NCBI GenBank assembly: GCA_039519185.1
Contig: CM076846.1
Span: 228,582,659 to 228,646,658, forward strand
From: Astragalus membranaceus
Taxonomy: Eukaryota > Streptophyta > Magnoliopsida > Fabales > Fabaceae
Length of the DNA stretch: 64,000 bases
Direction: 5' to 3'
Positions 56,683-64,000 of this stretch are shown here, piece by piece. The translations under genes were made by a program, and so were the position numbers. The number at the start of each line of letters is the position of its first letter. Positions within the stretch are counted from its first letter, which is position 1. The notes beneath the pieces were generated by a model. It was not told the origin of the DNA. It was given only the letters and a program-made list of their open reading frames with translations, and did not search any database.

Positions 56683-58506
56683 ATAGTACATATCCGGTAA
56701 TGACCACGCCTTTACCGTCGAACCTCTCCACTAGCTTACACTAGCTTCAAACCTTCTGAGGCCTAGGTTCTGGGGCTCATGACTTCCCCTCCCCTAGTAT
56801 ACTAATCTACTGGGTCGTCACCCATCCTTTGATAAAATTTATATATCCTGCCCTTGAAAGAACATTTAGTTCCATGACCTTAAACAATTGCGTGAACATT
56901 TAGTTCCATGACCTTTAAACAATTGATTGAACATTTAGTTCCATGACCTTAAACAATTGCTTGAACATTTTGTTCCATGACCTTTAAACAATTGATTGAA
57001 CATTTAGTTCGCTCGCATATACTATTTTACGGTTTTTGAAATAATTATGACTTTCAAAAACAATTCATTTAAAACCTTGCAATCATGTTCAAAAAAGAGT
57101 ACCAATGGTTCCATGACTTGAGGGATGGTTGGAAAGAAGATTAGAAGAGGTCTGGAATCGAAAGGAGCGACGAAACGAGAATTCTTTCACTTGAATCCGA
57201 ACAACACGCACGGTCTGTGCCCTAGGGGCGCACGACCTCGTGCGTGTTGCACCATTTTAAATTAGCCAACTACGAAGCTGGCGCACGGTCCGTGCCACAT
57301 TCCTTCCGTTTCTCTCGTTTCGCTTTTTCGTTCGCGTCCAATCCGTAATCCGATCAAAATCCAACACAAACACAAACAATTCCAGACAATATTCCAGTCC
57401 AAACAATAGCAATCAACCATCAAGCATCGAGTAATTATTTCTGAAACACCAAATACATAGTTTTCACAAATAACGGTTTTCGACTCTAAAAGAAACTTTC
57501 GAAATCACGGAACAGCCACAAAACCGGTCATAGAGCAATCATTTCAGAAACACAAAAACGATCCTAAGCGTGAGTAGAACTCACCATTTTGACAAACTCG
57601 CGAGAAATCACGTCCTCACGCGAAACGACCGAACCGTAACCTCTCGAACAATCCCCGTAATCGCGAACTCGCACCGAATGGGTCTAGACTTCTAAACTGA
57701 ACTTCCCACACTTCCAAATTCGAAACTCAACCTCTTTGAGCTACTGAAATCACTTCCAAATTCGAACCAGCAGCTCCACAAGCTCTCTTAGCTATACCAT
57801 TGCACAATGTAGCTACTCCAAGTTGCTAAAAGTCATTCCCAAGCTCCCAAAAGCGCATGCAATGCTTCAAACAGCGGAAGACTCAACTTTGAGCTTCAAA
57901 GATCAACAAGGGCAGGATGAGGAGGAAAAGGATTCAGCTTGAATAAATGGTATCATTGGAAAGCAAATGAAAAATGGAAGAGGATGGAGAAGAGAACACT
58001 TACATGCATTGGACTTTGGTCAAGCTTTGGGCCTCTTCTTCTCCCTCACCTCTCGCGCCTCTCTCTTCTCTCCTCACTCTCAGTTTCTGGTTTTTGATGG
58101 AATGAGGCTTGGTCAGCTGAACAAATCTTTAAGTGGATGGGAAAAGACTAAAATGCCCTCCACTTAGCTCCTCACCTTAGTTTACTTCTAATTAACCACT
58201 AACTCATAATTAACTTTTAAAAATTGTGGTTGTGGTCTTATGGAGTTAAGGAATGTGTTTGGTGTCGTGCAATTTGGGTTAGGGGTTTGAATGATATGGA
58301 AATGACCAAAATTCCCTTGGCTCCCTAATCCTCGCATAATTCTATTTCTAACCCAAAACAATCACGTATTTCCTACGATTAACAATTAAACGTTGCTTTC
58401 TCGCTTTTAACATGTCCATGAGTTGAATTATTTTTTCATCGAATAATAATTCGCTAGTTAATTGCATAAAACGAAATTAACCGAAATTCAGGGATGTTAC
58501 ACTAAA

Positions 58507-59500
58507 TTAAAATAATAACGTTTGAAAGAATAAAAACATTTACTGTCACGCTGACGCGTGTCAGTTTTTTTTAAAAACTATTTTTTTTACAACTGTATTT
58601 TTTTCAAAACTGTTTTTTCCCAAAAAAATTTCCACTTTTTTTCACAAAAACATTAAAATAATTTTGGTTTTTCTAAAAAAATTAGTCACTATTTTTATAA
58701 TGTAATCAAACTACAAAAATTAATCATTTTTTTGACAACGGTCAAATTAATCATTTTAACCACTTTCCATTGTCAAAAAGAGACGTACCTCTAACAAAAG
58801 TTTAAAATTAATTTTTTTCAATGGGATCTGCAACGAGAGCAACAACGAGAACGGTAGTGGGAACGAGAGAGACAAATAAAGCGCCAATGGGGGTGCATAT
58901 TTTAAAAAATCTCATTCTCTTTTTTCTTCATTTTTACTCCGTCTAAAATTTATTATTTACTATAATCTCTTTATTAAAACTATTAAAATCAATCAATTTA
59001 ACCACTACCTAATATTACAAAATAACTAACGTATAATTAAACGAATATGGTTTAATTAATATTAAATCATATAGAAAAATATGAGTTAACATGTGGCAAC
59101 GAGAGACTGGCAATGGGATCGGCAACTAGAGCGGCAACGGGAGTGGCAACGAGAGAGGTAACGAGAGCGCCAACGGGAGTGCCAACAGGAGAGCCAACGG
59201 AAGTGCCAATGGGAGGGCCAACGGGGATGCAAACGGGAGGGTCAACGGGGATGCATATTTTACCTAAAATCTCATTTTCATTTTTCGACATTTTTACTCA
59301 TTTATTAACATTATAAGAAGATACCATTTTTTTTAAACTTTTTCAAAAACAACTATTTTAATATATTTGAAAATATAGCTTTTTATCAAATTTTTCCCTT
59401 TTTTTATTACATATTTTGCAACTTTCAACGTATTTATAATTTCATAGCAAATTATTAGAAATACAGTATCACCCGTGCGTATGCACGGGTAAAATACTAG
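58507..59500. mobile_element. AT-rich DNA ending in a Helitron-type 3' terminus
   Basis: The right end has the stem CCCGTGC/GCACGGG (59472-59478, 59483-59489), then TAAAATACTAG and a T (59501). This is the usual Helitron 3' layout: a short hairpin about ten bases before CTAG, next to a T. I could not fix a 5' TC end. TGTCACGCTGACGCGTGTCA near 58545-58564 may be close to it. No Rep/helicase coding sequence. Confidence 0.5.
59095..59252. repeat. 12-bp minisatellite (GGCAACGGGAGT-like)
   Basis: About 13 diverged units such as GGCAACGGGAGT, GCCAACGGGAGT and GCCAACGGGGAT. A shorter block is at 58831-58874. The ORFs at 59067 and 59113 arise because 12 is a multiple of three. Confidence 0.9.
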
Positions 59501-59805
59501 TTTTGCAACCGAAGAAACAAATGATAAAACAATGAATTTGAAAGTAAAAATATGTATTCACTATAGAAATATTTCAACTTTAAAATTTTTATTATTAATT
59601 GTGAACTGTAAATTTTTTTAGCGATAACAAAAAGATTTTTTAGTAAACTAAATTAAAATAATAACGTTTGAAAGAATAAAAACATATAAGAATAAAAAAA
59701 TAATTAATGTTTGTTTGTTAAGGTCAGTTGTTTTACACCGGAAGAAACAATCGATAAAACAACGAATTTGAATAATCCATTCCTTTTTCTAAAGTGGCTT
59801 AGAAG
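59501..59805. other. Host modules, two copies
   Basis: 59503-59710 repeats 53500-53641 plus 58502-58545 (the S1 target region without S1). It is thus a local empty-site copy showing the sequence before S1 inserted. From 59708 another GTTTGTTAAGGTCAGTTG copy starts. No gene. Confidence 0.7.
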
Positions 59806-59984
59806 TTTTTTTTTGGTGAATAATGATTGGAAAAAAGCAAAACAAAAAAAGAAGGCCAAACGAGGCCAGCAAAAACAAATTAGATGCTTAACGCATCAGA
59901 TTGCAACAACGACTCCAACTCCATCGGAGGGGCGGTCCAAGTGGTGACTCCAAGAGCAGATCTATTACCCAGCTTTGCCATATA
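59806..59984 (-). mobile_element. LINE 3' fragment, cut by the CACTA end
   Basis: A T run (59806-59814) is followed in reverse by a G+T-rich tail, including GCTGGCCTCGTTTGGCC, typical of plant LINE 3' ends. It is cut at 59984 by the CACTA terminus. Confidence 0.5.
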
Positions 59985-60510
59985 CACTAGTGGAAAAAAG
60001 GGATTTAAAGTCAGGCGAAAAGGGGATTTAAAGTCAGGCGCCCGCTAGACTTTTATTAAGTCGACTTTGTATGTCATGAGTTTTAAAGTCAAGCGATAGC
60101 CTGACTTCGTAAGTCTGATTTAAAGTCAAGCATTTACTTCGCCTGACTTCGTAAGTCAGTTTTAAAGTCAAGCATTTATTATCGCCTGACTTCGTAAGTC
60201 TTATTTAAAGTCAAGCATTTATTCTTGCCTGACTTCGTAAGTATGATTTAAAGTCAAGCATTTTGTTATTGCCTGACTTTGTAACTATGATTTAAAGTCA
60301 GGCTTTAGTTTCGCCTGACTTCGTAAGTCAGTTTTAAAGTCAAGCATTTATTATCGCCTGACTTCGTAAGTCTTATTTAAAGTCAAGCATTTATTCTTGC
60401 CTGACTTCGTAAGTATGATTTAAAGTCAAGCATTTTGTTATTGCCTGACTTCGTAACAATGATTTAAAGTCAGGCTTTAGTTTCGCCTGACTTTAAAAGT
60501 TCATTTTTTT
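59985..60510. repeat. CACTA subterminal repeats
   Basis: Repeating TTTAAAGTCAAGCATTT / GCCTGACTTCGTAAGTC units, about 45-48 bp apart. TTTAAAGTCAGGCG and CGCCTGACTTC are inverted halves of the same motif. A block of about 180 bp (60147-60320) is repeated at 60327-60500. Confidence 0.88.
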
Positions 60511-60797
60511 AAAAAAAATTTATTTGGTAGTCAGCTTATCTAAATAATGACGGCTAATTTTTAATTCAAGAGACCAAAATCAAACCAAAAACTAGCCAGC
60601 TAATCTAAATTACTTTTTTTTAAAAAAATCAAACAAATGAAACTTAGAATAAAGAAAGGCCGAAAACAATCAAACATTAACACACTTTTTTCATTTATAA
60701 TCTTATATCAACACAATCTTACAACAATATCAAATTATAATATAGTACCTAATGATTGTGCCAAATCTAAAGTATTTAATGAAATCAATTTGTATAG
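60511..60797. other. Probable 3' flank of the IP5P fragment
   Basis: AT-rich and noncoding. It follows, on the reverse strand, the stop codon of the inositol phosphatase fragment and may be its former 3' UTR. Confidence 0.4.
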
Positions 60798-60996
60798 CTA
60801 GATACAACCGGTGGCAAAAAAATATAATGACTCAACCTCAGCCCAGAACATGCCATAAACTGGTCTGTGGTCTGAAAACCTCGATTCACCACGATCGTAC
60901 GATAATTGATGTAGGCCTTCTCCATTCCTGTTCCTCTTCATCAGCATTCAAGGTTTCATGAATGTAAGCCTTCACCGAGACTTTGAGATCAGTAAC
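60798..60996 (-). pseudogene. Chimeric exon: unknown gene plus C-terminus of an inositol polyphosphate 5-phosphatase
   Basis: The reverse exon starts after TTTTGCAG at 60996. The first part reads VTDLKVSVKAYIHETLNADE, which I do not recognise. From about 60930, in another frame, it reads GEGLHQLSYDRGESRFSDHR then PVYGMFWAEVES, the conserved C-terminal catalytic block of plant type I inositol polyphosphate 5-phosphatases, ending at a TAG (60798-60800). The two parts are not in frame: the first frame stops at 60886. This looks like a fusion of two gene pieces. Confidence 0.7.
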
Positions 60997-61606
60997 CTGC
61001 AAAATAGAGAACAGAAGAAGAAAGTGAACAACAAATTAAAGGTGAATAATTTATTCACTAAATTATCAAGTGACAAAATTCTGATTAGAAAGTCATGGTT
61101 AGGGTAAGGGTAAATAACAAAATTCTGATTAGAAAGTCATGGTTAGGGACCAAACAACATAAAGGTGATGCATGACTTGCATATGGTATATTTGTATTTG
61201 GAATCAACCAATTAGAGCAAAGTTCTATTGATGACAGCAACTGTCTGCTAAAGTGAAGGAGCAAAAGGAAATGTCTTCTAATTATGCACTACAAATATTC
61301 ACATCCCAAGAGATAAACTCTAATAATAATTATATGACTTTAGTGTATTATGGTGTACATGATTCATGAGTTTTCAATATCTACAAAAAGAAAGATTAAA
61401 GGAAGGAAGCACTCATCAAAGTATCTATCATTAAACAACTAATGTCTTAAAAATATCAGGTACTTCATATTTATCATTAAAAGGATAAATATCATCAGAC
61501 AATATTATCAAACTAAGTAAGATGCAAATGGAAAATAAAAACACTCATTGCCATATCAGGTACTTCATAATTTTCAATGGAATGATTGGTTTTTAATTAT
61601 ATCAAT

Positions 61607-62025
61607 GGTTGAGTAAGGGATGTCATATTTAAAGGTAATGTTATGCAATTAAAATAGAACAAAGTGTAGGGATGAATACCTTCAGTTTGAGATGTTGCAG
61701 CAAAGACAAATGGTTCTGGAAATGAATCTTTTGTGCCTTTGGTTGTGTTTCGCGGTAATCACGAAATCATAGACCGATTAGAAGAATGTGGACCTTCCAT
61801 TTGCGTTGAGTAAGGGATGTGATATTTAAAGGTAAGGTTATGAGATTAAAATAGAACAAAGTGTAGGGATGAATACCTTCAGTTGCAGCAGTTGCAGAAA
61901 GGGGAGAATGAAGGGCCAAAAATCATCTAGCTTGTCATCCAGCAGTTGCAGCAAAGAGAATTTGTTCTGGAAATGAAGCTTTGGTGCATTTGGTAGAGTT
62001 TGGCGGTAATCACGAAATGATAGTG
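61607..62025. repeat. Imperfect tandem duplication, about 200-bp unit
   Basis: GGTTGAGTAAGGGATGT...TAGGGATGAATACCTTCAG...GGCGGTAATCACGAAAT occurs from 61607 and again from 61804. The second copy is longer by about 40 bp. No coding sequence supported. A smaller direct repeat (AAATTCTGATTAGAAAGTCA) lies at 61077 and 61115. Confidence 0.8.
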
Positions 62026-62181
62026 ATTTTGCTTCAGAATTCAAAAGAACTGAATTTTTGTGAATTTCTTACCTATTGATAAATGATAGGGCAACAAAAT
62101 ACAATTAGAGCATGAGAAATATCCGACAACAATAAATGCATAGATGCAATATATCAGCTTGGTAAAAGTTAAGATAGCTAC

Positions 62182-62251
62182 CTTGTGCAAGTGAAACTTG
62201 GCTTCTCTAATTTGAACTAGAAGATCACTTGGAATATCAGCTGAAACATAC
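62182..62251 (-). pseudogene. Exon fragment of an unrecognised gene
   Basis: 70-bp reverse exon between CATATGCAG and AAG|GTAGCT, coding YVSADIPSDLLVQIREAKFH then LHK. Its end phase fits the VTDLKV exon at 60996, so both probably come from one source gene that I cannot name. Confidence 0.45.
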
Positions 62252-62450
62252 CTGCATATGAAAGAGAGGAAATGTTATCAAAAGTTCAAAACAATATTAT
62301 CAGAAGTTTCAATTCAATCTTTATTTTCAAGTCACTACTAGTATCATATCATAGCATAGAAGATTAAGCTGAAGAGGTATTTGTTGTTCATTTAACATAC
62401 CAAGGTATTTGTGTGCCTATGTTTTCACAAAAACAACACTGCTAAGGTAC

Positions 62451-62490
62451 CTCTAATGGAACGCACCAGCTCCAGTTGCCTCAACCAAAC
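62451..62490 (-). pseudogene. Possible 40-bp exon fragment
   Basis: Bounded by GTTGACAG and GAG|GTACCT. One frame reads LVEATGAGAFH then TAG. Joined to the LRR exon at 62604 it gives a TGA (62483-62481) after three codons. Confidence 0.3.
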
Positions 62491-63897
62491 CTGTCAACAC
62501 AAAACTGCCTGGGAATAAATTAATAGCTCAAACTTACGAACTTAGAACAAATTGATAGTCTAAGTAATAAATTTTTGAATGACAATCCAAAGTATATACT
62601 TACAGCACTTCCTCAGTAAGTTTTTCGAGATTGTTCAAGCTGGAAGGCACTCTCCCGTTTAATTGATTCCTATCAAAGCGGCTGCAGTCAAGAGAAATAC
62701 TCGTTTCAGCCGAAGAAATTCAGAGACAGCATAAATTGTGAGTGAAATCAGTTAGCCAATGGTGATAATATACTTACAGCACTTCCACTGTGCTCACGGA
62801 GCTAAGAGAGCTAGGAATGCTGCCTGTTAGTTTATTGCAGTCAAAAAACCTGGCAAAAAGAATACAAGGGAGGATAAAATGCCACTTTATAAAAGTTATT
62901 CATTTAAAAAATGGTATAGTTTATTGACTTTCCATGCCTTTATATAAGTTATAAATTTCAGAAAATAAATAGTACAAGATTTAATGAAGCTTACACATGT
63001 TTCAGCAAAAAAATGAAAAATATCAACAGGAAACTGAAAATGAGAGTTGACATACTTCCTGTAAAGAGTAGCAAACTCTAGAATCATTTCAAACTCATTC
63101 TAAATGACACACTTCTAATTCATCTCAAAAATGCTAACAATGGTTCCATTCAATCACAAAATATTTCTGAACTAAGTCAAAGGTTTCCTGCTTCCAGCAA
63201 GGAGACATAGTTGGAGTACCTTTTAAAACCATGTCGAAATTTTTATCAGAGCAGAAAGCATGAAAATTTTATAAGAAAACTCATGATTCGGATTATCAGA
63301 GCAGAAAGCATGAAATTTTTATAAGTGACCTGATAAGAAATGACATTGTTGGAGTACCTTTTAAAACCTTGTCGAAATCGTAGTTCATCATAGTTCTCAA
63401 GATTTAGATCCATTTCATCCATGTCGAAATCGTCATACAGATCATCATCATCTTCACATTGTGCAGGGTAGTTTAAGGCATGACAGTATAACTGCAGATC
63501 ATCCATGAGTTAGCTAGGTAATTTATGAAATTCTGAGAAACCAAAATATGCCTTAGATTAAGAAACAACATGTATGGACCGACAGTGTAAACAAACTTCA
63601 TACCAACAATTTCGTTATGTAAATATTTGTGCAGGTATTTTAGAAAATAATAATGGTCAGATATGATTGGATGTCTGTAAAACTTTGGTACAGTGTCAAT
63701 GCAAAGTTACTAAGTTATATGGAAAATGAAAAACCACAAAATTTGAGAACTCAACCAAAAGAATCATAAGAAAGTCAGTTCACCAAAAAATTTGCTATTG
63801 CTCTAAGGCATCTATTAAGTATTACCTTAGGAAGAACTTCATTGGTTGGTTCGGCTGGCTGGTTCGACATACGAGGTTCCGAGCTTGACTCGGGCAT
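62481..63897 (-). CDS. Hypothetical chimeric COL-LRR ORF, spliced (about 121 residues)
   Basis: Joining reverse segments 63897-63826, 63491-63358, 62849-62778, 62681-62604 and 62490-62481 gives 366 bases in one frame, from an internal ATG (MPESSSEPRMSNQPAEPTNE) to a TGA. The first two come from a CONSTANS-like gene, the next two are single LRR exons. All junctions have AG/GT borders and matching phases. It lacks a complete B-box, CCT domain, kinase or signal peptide, so a COL or receptor function is not expected. No expression evidence is available here. Confidence 0.3.
62604..62681 (-). pseudogene. LRR exon of a plant LRR receptor kinase fragment
   Basis: 78-bp exon, CTGCAG|C ... GTGCT|GTAAGT, coding RFDRNQLNGRVPSSLNNLEK then LTEEVL. 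It fits the one-repeat-per-exon layout of LRR-VIII-type kinases (At5g49770-like). It is 6 bp longer than the standard 72. Its last bases copy the end of the exon at 62778, suggesting local duplication or conversion. Confidence 0.7.
62778..62849 (-). pseudogene. LRR exon (72 bp) of the same fragment
   Basis: Coding FFDCNKLTGSIPSSLSSVST then VEVL between TTGCCAG and GTAAGT. The standard 72-bp plant LRR exon length and phase join it in frame to the exon at 62681. No kinase domain or further repeats seen. Confidence 0.72.
63358..63491 (-). pseudogene. CONSTANS-like exon fragment, fused to foreign exon end
   Basis: Begins after GATCTGCAG with LYCHALNYPAQCEDDDDLYD then DFDMDEMDLNLENYDEL. This is the acidic middle region of group III CONSTANS-like proteins (COL9/COL10 type), where DELFG normally follows. 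Here it turns into RFRQGFKR and a splice site. The same TTCGACA(A/T)GGTTTTAAAAG|GTACTCC end is found again at 63213-63235, so the tail was copied from elsewhere. Confidence 0.75.
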
Positions 63898-64000
63898 TGA
63901 AGATGTACCAACCCAAGACTTATCCAAACCAGAGCAGGTTGTGAACTACATCTCTCACATAAAAGTGTCCTTGAATGCCGTCTAGCAAGAGCATTAGCTG
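63826..64000 (-). pseudogene. CONSTANS-like exon: partial B-box fused out of frame to the middle region
   Basis: At the right edge the reverse strand reads ANALARRHSRTLLCERCSSQ then PA, the end of a B-box zinc finger. From about 63938 the homology continues in another frame as SGLDKSWVGTSSMPESSSEP, a later part of COL9/10-type proteins, up to VLPK|GTAATA at 63826. The second B-box and its linker are missing and the frame is broken, so this is a deleted gene copy. Confidence 0.75.

Larger units (their letters stand above)
53642..58501 (-). mobile_element. S1: solo gypsy LTR, G1/G2-related, split by S2
   Basis: Reverse-strand start TGTAACATCCC, end CCGGTGTTACA. TSD CTAAA at 53637-53641 and 58502-58506. 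Without S2 it is about 2.34 kb. It shares with G1/G2 the TATTTCTCTGATG end region, the GTCGTCACCCA block (reverse of TGGGTGACGAC) and a GCACG palindrome cluster (57200-57295). The former hairpin-array region (56690-57010) now holds repeats of GAACATTTAGTTCCATGACC. ORFs inside are not genes. Confidence 0.87.
59985..64000. mobile_element. CACTA-type transposon, left part, carrying host gene fragments
   Basis: Starts CACTAGTGGAAAAAAGGG at 59985, probably after a 3-bp duplication (ATA). A 500-bp subterminal repeat block follows, then reverse-strand exon fragments of several host genes. No transposase is seen and the other end is not in the window. If the element extends past 64000 it is a gene-capturing CACTA. 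The alternative is a short CACTA end next to unrelated decayed genes. Confidence 0.6.

Noticed and set aside
59067..59316. Small proteins on both strands (PVGTPVG and ATGVATREVT repeats)
   Set aside because: A 12-bp minisatellite gives open repeated frames on both strands.
62182..62490. One continuous chimeric protein through all reverse-strand exons from 64000 to 60798
   Set aside because: The frame stops at 62481 or at the TAG in the same small exon; the B-box part and the IP5P part are also out of frame.

Overview
This is plant nuclear DNA, most likely from a large-genome papilionoid legume. The evidence is an Ogre-type LTR, an Athila-type element, Maximus/SIRE-type copia elements, plant-type split gene fragments (CONSTANS-like, LRR receptor kinase, inositol phosphatase) and low gene density. 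The species is inferred; nothing here fixes it. No tRNA, rRNA, bacterial operon or CRISPR array was found.

Bases 1-44775 are a nest of LTR retrotransposons whose order can be read from target-site duplications (TSDs). G1 is a Ty3/gypsy element (8278-44775) with no visible integrase. An Ogre-like element (reverse strand, LTR 4674-8277) sits in its 5' LTR, and copia element C1 (1-3613, reverse) sits in the Ogre leader. G2 (13231-42637, TSD ATTTC), a relative of G1, sits in the 3' part of G1. Copia element C2 (21969-42233, TSD TTAGT) sits in the 3' LTR of G2. Athila-like element A1 (24709-37399, reverse, TSD GTTAA) sits in the gag gene of C2. LTR divergence counted by eye rises outward (A1 about 3 differences, C2 about 5, G2 many), which agrees with the nesting order.

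Bases 44692-48128 are a head-to-tail triplication of a 1146-bp unit. The unit carries the last 84 bp of G1, part of the reverse LTR into which G1 inserted, and flanking host DNA. Bases 48129-59984 are degenerate host DNA with repeated modules, a foldback MITE, LINE tails, three solo LTRs (S3, and S2 inside S1) and a Helitron 3' terminus. No intact host gene is seen there.

Bases 59985-64000 begin with a CACTA-type terminus and subterminal repeats. Reverse-strand exon fragments of at least three unrelated host genes follow: inositol polyphosphate 5-phosphatase, an LRR receptor kinase and a CONSTANS-like B-box gene. This looks like gene capture by a CACTA transposon. Splice sites and phases would join COL exons to LRR exons in one reading frame.

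The most unusual signal is shared by several elements: each carries its own family of short palindromic motifs in many copies. A1 has about 20 copies of a 16-bp palindrome through LTRs, UTRs and coding sequence in all three frames. C1 and C2 have ATCGAT palindromes about 32 bp apart in their LTRs. G1, G2, S1 and S2 have different CpG-rich palindromes in their LTRs, and G1 and G2 also carry arrays of hairpins with covarying stems.
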